DNA from: an uncultured Aquimonas sp.
GTDB taxonomy: Bacteria; Pseudomonadota; Gammaproteobacteria; Xanthomonadales; Xanthomonadaceae
Direction: 5' to 3'
NCBI GenBank assembly: GCA_946481615.1
Contig: CAMLOR010000163.1
Span: 1 to 7,370 of the forward strand
DNA length: 7,370 nucleotides
Shown: piece after piece, positions 1 to 5,480 of the stretch
How the letters are laid out: the number at the start of each line of letters is the position of its first letter
Numbering within the stretch: the stretch's first letter is position 1
Made by a program: the position numbers and the translations under genes
The notes under the pieces: model-generated
What the model was told of the DNA's origin: nothing
The model's database searches: none
What the model saw: the letters and a program-made list of their open reading frames with translations, nothing else

Positions 1-71
1 TCGTCGTCCTCGTAGACGATGTCGGCCGGGATTTCGCGGCGGATGATCTTGCCGAAGATCGTATCGCTCAT
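1..71 (-). CDS. HIT-family (histidine triad) protein, N-terminal fragment
   Basis: Only the first 23 codons are present; the gene runs off the left edge. The peptide begins MSDTIFGKIIRREIPADIVY, which is the typical N-terminus of HinT/YcfF-type histidine triad nucleotide-binding proteins (a DTIFxKIIRxEIPAxIVYED pattern). Members of this family hydrolyse nucleoside phosphoramidates and acyl- or aminoacyl-adenylates in the cytoplasm. The diagnostic HxHxH motif lies near the C-terminus and is outside the window, so the assignment rests on the N-terminus alone. The ATG (69-71) has a good ribosome binding site, GAGGAG about six bases upstream, which begins in the recR stop codon (TGAGGAG). The gap to recR is 10 bases, so it is probably the last visible gene of the dnaX-ybaB-recR operon. 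Confidence 0.85.
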   Translation of the reverse strand, partial: MSDTIFGKIIRREIPADIVYEDD

Positions 72-81
72 TCGGGACTCC

Positions 82-684
82 TCACTGGGGCACTTCCTGG
101 CGCTGGCCGAAGGCGTGCGCCAGCGTGCCGCGGTCGATGTATTCGAGTTCGCCGCCGATCGGCACGCCGTGCGCCAGGCGGCTCGGTCGCACGTTGCGCT
201 GGCGCGCGAGCTGCGCGAGGTAATGCGCGGTGGCTTCGCCCTCGACGGTGGGATTGGTGGCGATGATCAGTTCGGAAACCTCGCCCTGCCCCAGCCGTTC
301 GGCGAGCAGATCGAGGCCGAGTTCGCGCGGACCCAGCCCGTCGAGCGGCGAGAGCCGCCCGTGCAGCACGAAGTAGTGGCCGCGAAAGCCGGTGGCGTTC
401 TCGATCGCAGCCTGGTCGGCCGGGGCTTCGACGACGCACAGCAGGTGCGCATCGCGCGAGGCGTTGCGGCAGACGGCGCACACGCTCTCTTCGCTGAAAT
501 TGCGGCAGCGCGAGCAGTTGCCGATGCGTTGCATGGCTTCCGCCAGTTTCGTCGCGAGGCGGCGCCCGCCTTCGCGCTGGCGTTCCAGCAGGTGATACGC
601 CATGCGCTGCGCGGTCTTGTTGCCCACGCCGGGCAACACGCGCAGCGCTTCGATCAGCTCGTCGAGTAGCGGCGAAGCGCTCAC
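82..684 (-). CDS. recR: Recombination mediator protein RecR
   Basis: RecR works with RecO (and RecF) to load RecA on SSB-coated single-stranded DNA in gap repair. The 200-residue protein is the usual family length. Visible elements in order: a helix-hairpin-helix with the LPGVGNKTAQRMAYHLL block (about residues 17-33); a C4 zinc finger with Cys57, Cys60, Cys69 and Cys72; a Toprim domain from about residue 80, with Glu86 and the TNPTVEGEAT block (143-152); and the conserved C-terminal GVPIGGELEYID segment (173-184). The start is GTG at 684-682, chosen because the N-terminus MSASPLLDELIEALRVLPGVG matches the family. The only nearby SD-like sequence, GAGG in the ybaB stop codon, is very close to it (TGAGGCAGTG), which suggests translational coupling to ybaB four bases upstream. 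The order dnaX-ybaB-recR is widely conserved in bacteria. Confidence 0.97.
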   Translation of the reverse strand: MSASPLLDELIEALRVLPGVGNKTAQRMAYHLLERQREGGRRLATKLAEAMQRIGNCSRCRNFSEESVCAVCRNASRDAHLLCVVEAPADQAAIENATGFRGHYFVLHGRLSPLDGLGPRELGLDLLAERLGQGEVSELIIATNPTVEGEATAHYLAQLARQRNVRPSRLAHGVPIGGELEYIDRGTLAHAFGQRQEVPQ

Positions 685-688
685 TGCC

Positions 689-1018
689 TCAGAACATGCC
701 CGGCAGCTTCATGCCTGGAGGCAGCGGCATGCCGGCGGTGGCCTGCGACATGCGCCGGTTGGCTTCCTCGTTGGCCTTGTTCACCGCGTCGTTGAAGGCG
801 GCGGCGATGAGGTCCTCGGCCATTTCCAGATCGTCGGCCACGACTTTGGGATCGATCTTCACGCGCCGCACTTCCATGCGCGCCGTCATCGTCACGCTGA
901 CCATGCCGCCGCCGGCCTGGCCCGTCACCTCGACGCTCGCCAGTTCCTCCTGGGCGCGCTTGAGGTTTTCCTGCATCTTCTGCGCCTGTTGCATCAGGTT
1001 GCCGAGTTGGCCGCGCAT
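689..1018 (-). CDS. ybaB: YbaB/EbfC-family nucleoid-associated protein
   Basis: This is a small DNA-binding protein of the YbaB/EbfC family, which forms dimers that bind DNA and affect nucleoid organisation and expression. The 109 residues equal the length of E. coli YbaB. The N-terminal half (about 1-33) is the typical charged helix beginning [19 protein letters not shown]. The central part has the family GxAGGGMVxVTMTxRxEVRxVxIDP strand block (about 33-57), followed by a [17 protein letters not shown] helix (69-85) and a Met/Pro/Gly-rich tail (92-109). The ATG at 1018-1016 is preceded by AAGGA with seven bases between, a good ribosome binding site. It lies 24 bases after dnaX and 4 bases before recR, the standard arrangement. 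No odd features. Confidence 0.96.
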   Translation of the reverse strand: MRGQLGNLMQQAQKMQENLKRAQEELASVEVTGQAGGGMVSVTMTARMEVRRVKIDPKVVADDLEMAEDLIAAAFNDAVNKANEEANRRMSQATAGMPLPPGMKLPGMF

Positions 1019-1042
1019 GAGGGTGTCCTTGGTTTGTCGTGA

Positions 1043-2887
1043 TCAGGGTTCGTCGAGCGGACGGATGGCATCGGCCTGCACGCGTGCGCCGTATTGCGAG
1101 ACCAGCCGCTGCACGGCCGGATCGTTCATGAAGGCGGCTTCGGCATCGGCCTGCTTCTGCGTGCGCTCGCGCGTCTTGCGGTCGTGCAGCGTCTCCGCAC
1201 CGCTGCCGGCGCGCAGTGCGACGAATTCGATGCGGGGCACGGCACCCAGATGCTCGCCGAGCGCGCCCGCGAGTTGCCGCACCAGGCTGTCGGTGCGGAA
1301 GTGTTCCAGCGTGTCCGGCAGGCTCAGTTTCAGCACGACGCCGGTGTAGCCGGCGAAGGCGGCATTCGCGGCGAGTTCGCGCGCCGGGCCTTTCAGCGCG
1401 GCGCGTTCGAGCAGGTCGAGCCAGTCGTCGCTGTCGATGAGGCGCACCGATGCGAGCGGGGACGGCGGCGACGATTCGCCAGGCTCATCGCGAGCGATGG
1501 CTGCGGGCGCAATCGCGGACGGCGCGCTCGCCTTCGACGCTTCCATCACCGTTCGGGGTGAGCCTGCCGGACCCTCGCCTCGATCCGCGTACCGCGAGGA
1601 AGGCGGCTCGTCGAATCCGGCGCGCACCGGAGCGGGCTCGCGCGCTTCCAACGCCGGATTCGCCGTCACTGGCCGCGGCGAGCTTGTCGAACCCGGGCTG
1701 CGGTCCGCGAGCGCCGCCGCGGCCGATGCAGCGCCTGCGAAACCCGAACCGGGTTGCGACGCCGACGATTTCGTTTGCGACGGCGCGGCCGCCGTCTGGC
1801 TTGGCGACTCGGAGGGCCGGAACGCCAGCATCCGCAACAGCGTCATCTCGAACCCGACACGCTCGCTCGGCGCGATGTACAGATCGCGACGCCCGTTCAC
1901 CGCCATCTGGTACCACACCTGCACCAGTTCGGGCGCGGTAGCCGCGGCCAGCGCGGGCAAGTCGATGCGCTCGTCGCTCACTTCGGCGCCCGGCACCAGT
2001 TGCAGCAACTGCACGCGGTGCAGCGCTTCGGCCACTTCGTCCAGCGCGGAGGCGTAATCCGGCGCGAAGGTCGCGATGGTCGCCATCGCTTCGAGCAGCG
2101 CCTTGCCGTCGTTCGCGGCCAGCGCCTTCAGCACCTCGCCCACGTGCGCGCGGTCAACCGTGCCCAGCATCGTGCGCACATCCGGTTCGCGCAGCGCGCC
2201 GCCGCAGAAGGCCAGCGCCTGGTCGAGCAGCGAAAGTCCGTCGCGCAGGCTGCCGTCGGCCGCGCGCGCCAGCAACGCGATCGACCCCGAATCGGCCTCG
2301 ATGCCCTCGGCCGCGAGGATGTGCGCCATCTGCCCGGCGATCTGCTCCTCGGTGAGGCGCTTCAGATTGAACTGCAGGCAGCGCGAGAGCACCGTCACCG
2401 GCAGCTTCTGCGGATCGGTGGTGGCGAGCAGGAACTTGACGTGCTCGGGCGGCTCCTCGAGCGTCTTGAGCAGCGCGTTGAAGGCGTTCTTCGAGAGCAT
2501 GTGCACCTCGTCGATGAGGTACACCTTGTAGCGGCCGCGCGTGGGCATGTACTGCGCGTTCTCGATCACCTCGCGCACGTCGTCGACGCCGGTGTTGCTG
2601 GCGGCGTCGATCTCCAGCAGATCGACGAAGCGGCCCGCATCCACCGCCTCGCACACCGCGCACACGCCGCAGGGTTCCGCGCCCACGCCGCGCTCGCAAT
2701 TCAGGCTCTTGGCGAAGATGCGCGCGATCGTGGTCTTGCCCACGCCGCGCGTGCCGGTGAAGAGGAAGGCGTGATGCACGCGGCCCGAATCCAGCGCGTT
2801 GGACAGTGCGCGCACCACGTGCTCCTGCCCCACCAGTTCGGCGAAACGGCGCGGGCGCCACTTGCGTGCGAGTACGAGGTAGGACAT
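1043..2887 (-). CDS. dnaX: DNA polymerase III subunit tau (clamp loader)
   Basis: DnaX is the clamp-loader ATPase that loads the beta clamp and couples the polymerase to the DnaB helicase. The start is ATG at 2887-2885, giving the canonical MSYLVLARKWRP and 614 residues; AAGG lies six bases upstream. A longer in-frame reading from GTG at 2980 was rejected. Visible elements: Walker A GTRGVGKT (45-52); zinc-binding Cys64, Cys73, Cys76 and Cys79; Walker B VYLIDEVHM (122-130); the LSRC arginine-finger motif (167-170); sensor 2 GSLRDGLSLLDQ (212-223); domain III to about 355; a low-complexity Ser/Pro/Ala linker (about 360-480); and the tau-specific C-terminal domain (about 483-614, rich in Leu/Arg/Glu). 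No A-rich slippery run is seen, so an E. coli-like gamma frameshift is not supported. The linker contains degenerate interspersed-repeat copies (separate entries). A weak candidate -10, CACAAT on the minus strand at 2941-2936, lies about 50 bases upstream. Confidence 0.96.
   Translation of the reverse strand: MSYLVLARKWRPRRFAELVGQEHVVRALSNALDSGRVHHAFLFTGTRGVGKTTIARIFAKSLNCERGVGAEPCGVCAVCEAVDAGRFVDLLEIDAASNTGVDDVREVIENAQYMPTRGRYKVYLIDEVHMLSKNAFNALLKTLEEPPEHVKFLLATTDPQKLPVTVLSRCLQFNLKRLTEEQIAGQMAHILAAEGIEADSGSIALLARAADGSLRDGLSLLDQALAFCGGALREPDVRTMLGTVDRAHVGEVLKALAANDGKALLEAMATIATFAPDYASALDEVAEALHRVQLLQLVPGAEVSDERIDLPALAAATAPELVQVWYQMAVNGRRDLYIAPSERVGFEMTLLRMLAFRPSESPSQTAAAPSQTKSSASQPGSGFAGAASAAAALADRSPGSTSSPRPVTANPALEAREPAPVRAGFDEPPSSRYADRGEGPAGSPRTVMEASKASAPSAIAPAAIARDEPGESSPPSPLASVRLIDSDDWLDLLERAALKGPARELAANAAFAGYTGVVLKLSLPDTLEHFRTDSLVRQLAGALGEHLGAVPRIEFVALRAGSGAETLHDRKTRERTQKQADAEAAFMNDPAVQRLVSQYGARVQADAIRPLDEP
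1474..1500 (+). repeat. Degenerate interspersed repeat, copy A (inside dnaX)
   Basis: The sequence reads ATTCGCCAGGCTCA then TCGCGAGCGATGG. It resembles the common proteobacterial interspersed repeat of the form TTCGACAGGCTCAGCC-CGAACGG. The core CAGGCTCA (1480-1487) recurs exactly, inverted, in copy B at 1559-1566. Over a 22-base alignment A and inverted B agree at 16 positions. The copy overlaps dnaX codons of about residues 463-472 (linker). The match to a known repeat is from memory; the relation between A and B is read directly from the sequence. Confidence 0.5.
1543..1573 (-). repeat. Degenerate interspersed repeat, copy B (inside dnaX)
   Basis: On the minus strand it reads GTCCGGCAGGCTCACC then CCGAACGG, close to the interspersed-repeat form TTCGACAGGCTCAGCCCGAACGG quoted in parts. 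It is inverted relative to copy A, and both have CCATC/GATGG at the outer edge. It encodes dnaX residues of about 440-449 (AGSPRTVM). Between here and about 1618 lies a further weak half (TTCGACGAGCC on the minus strand) and an imperfect palindrome around CCGCGTACCGCG (1584-1595), so copy B may be one arm of a larger paired element. Confidence 0.55.
1667..1694 (-). repeat. Degenerate interspersed repeat, copy C (inside dnaX)
   Basis: This is the best-preserved copy. The plus strand at 1680-1694 reads GAGCTTGTCGAACCC, and the flanking CTGGCCGCGGC fits a degenerate GTTCGTGGT. It has four mismatches in 23 positions to the remembered repeat form GTTCGTGGTGAGC-TTGTCGAACC. It encodes dnaX residues of about 399-408 (GSTSSPRPVT) in the same reading frame as copy B (AGSPRTVM), so the two peptides are visibly alike. 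It is in the same orientation as copy B and 94 bases from it. Confidence 0.6.
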
Positions 2888-2971
2888 CGGGGGCCTTGTG
2901 GGAGCGGCCTCGGCGGCGAGGCGTCGCGTCGGCTCATTGTGCCAAGGGCCCCGGTTGGGCGAAAGCGGCGG

Positions 2972-3001
2972 TTGTCCCACGACGCCGCGTCACCGTATAA
3001 T
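2972..3001 (+). promoter_or_regulatory. Sigma70-type promoter of the tRNA-Ser/ffs unit
   Basis: A perfect -10 hexamer TATAAT (2996-3001) is preceded by TTGTCC (2972-2977, four of six matches to TTGACA) with an 18-base spacer. The sequence after the -10 is GC-rich (TCGCGGTC), as in stringently controlled stable-RNA promoters; that regulatory reading is an inference. The start of transcription would be near 3007-3009, leaving a leader of about 37 bases before the tRNA. The promoter is divergent from dnaX. Confidence 0.75.
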
Positions 3002-3010
3002 TCGCGGTCT

Positions 3011-3037
3011 TGCGGCGCGGCCAGGATGGCCCCTGCA
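3011..3037 (+). other. Leader hairpin upstream of tRNA-Ser
   Basis: The short leader can fold into an interrupted stem. TGCGG (3011-3015) pairs with CTGCA (3033-3037) including one G-U pair, and GGCC (3019-3022) pairs with GGCC (3028-3031) across an AGGAT loop; the inner internal loop is asymmetric. It would sit just 5' of the RNase P cleavage site. It is not followed by a T tract, so it is not a terminator. Function unknown; it may be chance pairing in GC-rich DNA. Confidence 0.3.
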
Positions 3038-3045
3038 ACACCTCC

Positions 3046-3138
3046 GGAGAGGTGTCCGAGTGGTTGAAGGAGCACGCCTGGAAAGTGTGTAAGCGGCTAA
3101 ACCCCGCTTCGCGGGTTCGAATCCCGCTCTCTCCGCCA
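3046..3138 (+). tRNA. tRNA-Ser (anticodon GGA)
   Basis: This is a class II tRNA of 93 bases with an encoded CCA (3136-3138). The acceptor stem GGAGAGG (3046-3052) pairs with TCTCTCC (3128-3134), with a G-U pair at position 7, and the discriminator is G as expected for serine tRNAs. The D region reads TCCGAGTGGTTGAAGGA. The anticodon stem CACGC/GTGTG encloses the loop CTGGAAA, giving anticodon GGA at 3080-3082, which reads UCC and UCU. A long variable arm precedes the T stem GCGGG/CCCGC with loop TTCGAAT. It lies about 45 bases after a strong promoter and about ten bases before the 4.5S RNA, so both are probably cut from one transcript. Confidence 0.97.
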
Positions 3139-3148
3139 GTTCACATGG

Positions 3149-3256
3149 TGGCCCCCGTCGGTCCCCTCGCGACGATAGTCCGAAAACCCCGCCAGGTCCG
3201 GAAGGAAGCAACGGTATTGGATGATTCGGGTGCCGAGGCCAGGCTGGCGGGGGTCA
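3149..3256 (+). ncRNA. ffs: 4.5S RNA, bacterial signal recognition particle RNA
   Basis: The RNA forms the core of the signal recognition particle with Ffh and targets nascent inner-membrane proteins. The universally conserved apical segment GGTCCGGAAGGAAGCAAC is at 3195-3212, with a GGAA tetraloop (3200-3203) closed by CC/GG. The ends pair over a long stem: CCCCCGTCGG (3152-3161) with CTGGCGGGGG (3244-3253), including two G-U pairs, and the pairing can extend outward to about 3146 and 3259. The size of roughly 105-114 bases suits the small gammaproteobacterial form. Exact ends are uncertain by a few bases. The gap of about ten bases after the tRNA leaves no room for a separate promoter. No convincing terminator with a T tract is seen downstream. 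Confidence 0.93.
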
Positions 3257-3332
3257 TCGCCTGTATGCGGGTCCTTCCGCGAGAGCCAAGCGATCCATCA
3301 CCGGCCTTTCCGATGCCCGCACCCATCCACGC

Positions 3333-3752
3333 CTACGATTCGGGATGGATCCAGCCGGAATCGCCGTCTGCGTAGTGTTCGCGTTTCCAGATCGGCACAC
3401 GCTTCTTCACTTCGTCGATGACGTAGCGGCAGGCCGCGAAGGCGGCATCGCGGTGCGCGGCGCTGGCGCCCACCCATACGGCGCAGTCGCCGAGTTCGAG
3501 CGTGCCGACGCGGTGGTCGCAGCGCACGTCCACCACGGCGAACTTTGCGCGCGCTTCGTCGAGGATGCGGTCGCCTTCGCTTTGCGCGAGCGCATCGTAG
3601 GCCTCGTAGTCGAGGCGCAGCACCGCGCGGCCCTGGTGCTGCTCGCGCACCCAGCCTTCGAAGCTGCAGAAGCCGCCCGCCGCGTGCGATTGCAGCGCGC
3701 GGCGAAGTTCCTCGCCGTCGATGGCGTCGCGGCGCAGGTGGAATCCGCTCAT
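3333..3752 (-). CDS. moaE: Molybdopterin synthase catalytic subunit MoaE
   Basis: MoaE is the large subunit of molybdopterin synthase. With thiocarboxylated MoaD it inserts two sulfurs into cyclic pyranopterin monophosphate (cPMP) to give molybdopterin, in the cytoplasm. The 139 residues fit the family (about 140-150). Visible are the GGFCSFEGWVRE block (26-37; family GAxxxFxGxVR), LDYEAYDALA (48-56), DHRVGTLELGDCAVWVGASAAHR in two parts (79-101), and the C-terminal active-site block DEVKKRVPIWKREHYADG (113-130) with the catalytic lysines at about 117 and 123. It ends with GWIHPES. The ATG (3752-3750) overlaps the moaD stop in an ATGA, so the two subunits are translationally coupled. It is the last gene of the minus-strand operon and converges on ffs. 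Confidence 0.96.
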   Translation of the reverse strand: MSGFHLRRDAIDGEELRRALQSHAAGGFCSFEGWVREQHQGRAVLRLDYEAYDALAQSEGDRILDEARAKFAVVDVRCDHRVGTLELGDCAVWVGASAAHRDAAFAACRYVIDEVKKRVPIWKREHYADGDSGWIHPES

Positions 3753-3988
3753 CCGCCCGACACCGGCGGCAGGAACGCCACTTCCGCACCTTCGCGCAGC
3801 GGCGTATCCCAGGCCGCGAAGGCACCGTCCATCGAAGCGCGCAGGCGTTCGATCGGGAACGAAAGTCCGCGCGCGGCGCGCAGCGATTCGTAGAGCGAGC
3901 GCAGGTCGCGCGCCTGCGTTTCCACGCGCTCGCCGGCCGTCCCGGCCTGCTCGCGCAGGCTGGCGAAGTACAGCACCTCAACCCACAT
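3749..3988 (-). CDS. moaD: Molybdopterin synthase sulfur carrier subunit MoaD
   Basis: MoaD is the small ubiquitin-fold subunit of molybdopterin synthase. Its C-terminal glycine is adenylated and converted to a thiocarboxylate, normally by MoeB and a sulfurtransferase. The protein has 79 residues, the usual length, starts [16 protein letters not shown] (family VxVLYFAxLRE), has the [11 protein letters not shown] tail and ends in the required Gly78-Gly79. The ATG at 3988-3986 has GGAGG eight bases upstream. The gene overlaps the end of moaC by 11 bases and the start of moaE by 4, so the stoichiometric synthase subunits are made together. No MoeB gene is in the window. Confidence 0.95.
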   Translation of the reverse strand: MWVEVLYFASLREQAGTAGERVETQARDLRSLYESLRAARGLSFPIERLRASMDGAFAAWDTPLREGAEVAFLPPVSGG

Positions 3989-4451
3989 CGCGCTTGCCTC
4001 CGCGCTTGGCCACCAGGCGCGCGTCGCGGATCACGATTTCGTGCGAGAGCGCCTTGCACATGTCGTAGACGGTCAGCGCGGCCACGGTGGCGCCGGTGAG
4101 CGCCTCCATTTCGACGCCCGTGCGGTGCTCCGTACGCACCGTGCAGGCCAGTCGCAGGGAAGTCGCATCGTGCCAGTCGATCTCGAAATCGATGCCGTGG
4201 ATCGGCAGCGGATGGCAGAACGGGATGAGATCGGCCGTGCGTTTCACCGCCATGGTGCCGGCGACGATGGCGGTGTCGATCACGGCGCCCTTCTTCGTGC
4301 GCAATGCTTCCGCGCGCAGCGCGTCCGCCACGTCGCGCGGGAAGGCGACGAAACATTCGGCCGTCGCGCTGCGCGCGGTGACGGCCTTGGCGCCGATGTC
4401 GACCATGGCGGGTTTGCCGGTGGCGTCGACGTGGGTGAGTCGGTCCTTCAA
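3978..4451 (-). CDS. moaC: Cyclic pyranopterin monophosphate synthase MoaC (TTG start)
   Basis: MoaC converts 3',8-cyclo-7,8-dihydro-GTP, the MoaA product, to cPMP. The 157 residues match the family. Visible are the [19 protein letters not shown]-terminus (5-22), AxAxCFVAF (30-37), LIPFCHPL (75-82), the [10 protein letters not shown] block (111-120) and YDMCKAL (129-135) with the catalytic Asp130 and Lys133, ending VAKRGGK. The only start that keeps the conserved LTHVD is TTG at 4451-4449, since the codon immediately before it in the same frame is the moaA stop TGA and the next in-frame ATG is residue 16. The ribosome binding site AGGGGG is formed by the last codons of moaA. Confidence 0.95.
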   Translation of the reverse strand: MKDRLTHVDATGKPAMVDIGAKAVTARSATAECFVAFPRDVADALRAEALRTKKGAVIDTAIVAGTMAVKRTADLIPFCHPLPIHGIDFEIDWHDATSLRLACTVRTEHRTGVEMEALTGATVAALTVYDMCKALSHEIVIRDARLVAKRGGKRDVG

Positions 4452-4463
4452 TCAGCCCCCTAT
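4449..4463 (-). promoter_or_regulatory. moaA/moaC junction: SD inside the Gly-Gly codons, TGA then TTG start
   Basis: On the minus strand the order is ATA GGG GGC TGA TTG, that is Ile-Gly-Gly-stop of moaA followed at once and in the same frame by the moaC start. AGGGGG inside the last moaA codons is the only SD-like sequence in reach, with four bases to TTG. The use of ATA and GGG, which looks unusual beside the GC-ending codons of the neighbourhood, fits selection for this site. The arrangement suggests termination-reinitiation coupling. Confidence 0.7.
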
Positions 4464-5480
4464 CGCGTACATCTCGACGTGTCGCGTCGAGGAATGCAGA
4501 TCCTTGCGCAACTCGCTGTAGCGGTCCGCGCGGCTGCTCCAGATGCGCGCGATGGCTGCTTCCAGCGCAGCATCGTCGCCCTGCAGCAGCGGCCGCAGCG
4601 GATGGCCGCCCGCGGCGAACAGACAGGTGAAAAGCTGGCCGTCGGCCGACAGCCGCGCGCGATGGCAATCGCCGCAGAACGGCTGCGACACCGAGGACAC
4701 GAACCCGATTTCGCCGGCGCCGTCGGCATAGGCGTAACGCTCAGCGACTTCGCCGCGATAGCCCGCGTCCAGCGCGCGCAGCGGCCAGTACGCGGCGATG
4801 CGCTCGCGCAGCTGCGCCGAACTCACGACATCCTGCGCGCGCCAGCCGTTGCAGGTGCCCACGTCCATGTACTCGATGAAGCGCACCACGTGCGGCGTGC
4901 CGCGGAAGCGTTCGAGCAGCGGCAGCAGGTCGTCTTCGTTGACGCCGCGCTGCACCACGCAGTTGAACTTGAGGGACGCGAAGCCTGCCTCCTCGGCCGC
5001 CGCCACGCCGCGCAACACGTCGGTCACTTCGCCGCGCCCGCCGCTCAGGGCGCGGAAGCGGTCGGGATCGAGCGTATCCAGGCTCACCGTGAGCCGCTTC
5101 AACCCGCTGGCCTTCAGCGACTTCGCGTGGCGCGCGAGCAGGCTGGCATTGGTGGTGAGCGCGACGTCTTCCACGCCTTCGATGGCGACCAGGCGAGCGA
5201 TGAGGTCGGGCAGGTTCTTGCGCAGCAGCGGCTCGCCGCCGGTGAGGCGCAGCTTGCGCACGCCCAGGCGCACGAAGGCGCGCGCGGCGCGCTCGATCTC
5301 GTCGAAGGACAGGCGCGACGCGCTGTCGCCGATGTCGTCGTGCGGATATCGGTCTTCCGGCATGCAGTACGGGCAGCGGAAGTTGCAGGTCTCGATCACC
5401 GAGATGCGCAGGTCGCGCAGCGGCCGCTGCAGGCGGTCCAGCGGCGCTGCCTCCAGGTGCAGGGGAATGGCGCGGGTCAT
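4452..5480 (-). CDS. moaA: GTP 3',8-cyclase MoaA (radical SAM)
   Basis: MoaA is a radical S-adenosylmethionine enzyme with two 4Fe-4S clusters that converts GTP to 3',8-cyclo-7,8-dihydro-GTP, the first step of molybdenum cofactor synthesis. The 342-residue protein has the N-terminal CNFRCPYCMPE motif with Cys32, Cys36 and Cys39; the SAM-binding LRLTGGEPLLRKNL (77-90); LTTNASLLARHA (108-119); the VSLDTL strand (132-137); RFIEYMDVG (200-208); and the C-terminal cluster motif FCGDCHRARLSADG with Cys269 and Cys272 plus Cys286, and Arg274/Arg276 of the GTP site. It ends in the conserved Gly341-Gly342 needed for activity in the family. The start ATG (5480-5478) forms an ATGA overlap with the upstream MBL gene; a far longer open frame upstream was rejected. 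Confidence 0.97.
   Translation of the reverse strand: MTRAIPLHLEAAPLDRLQRPLRDLRISVIETCNFRCPYCMPEDRYPHDDIGDSASRLSFDEIERAARAFVRLGVRKLRLTGGEPLLRKNLPDLIARLVAIEGVEDVALTTNASLLARHAKSLKASGLKRLTVSLDTLDPDRFRALSGGRGEVTDVLRGVAAAEEAGFASLKFNCVVQRGVNEDDLLPLLERFRGTPHVVRFIEYMDVGTCNGWRAQDVVSSAQLRERIAAYWPLRALDAGYRGEVAERYAYADGAGEIGFVSSVSQPFCGDCHRARLSADGQLFTCLFAAGGHPLRPLLQGDDAALEAAIARIWSSRADRYSELRKDLHSSTRHVEMYAIGG

Noticed and set aside
2888..2980. N-terminal extension of DnaX by 31 residues from a GTG.
   Set aside because: The family starts at MSYLVLARKWRP, and the ATG at 2887 has an SD; the added residues look like translated promoter region.
1754..3067. A 437-codon plus-strand frame opposite dnaX.
   Set aside because: It is antisense to conserved DnaX ATPase motifs, runs through the dnaX start region and the tRNA promoter, and shows no recognisable domain.
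3267..3280. Possible intrinsic terminator for ffs (GCGG, six-base loop, CCGC).
   Set aside because: Only four base pairs and followed by GAGAGCC instead of a T tract.
3298..4668. A 456-codon minus-strand frame overlapping moaE, moaD and moaC.
   Set aside because: It is an Arg-rich frame-shifted reading of three recognised genes.
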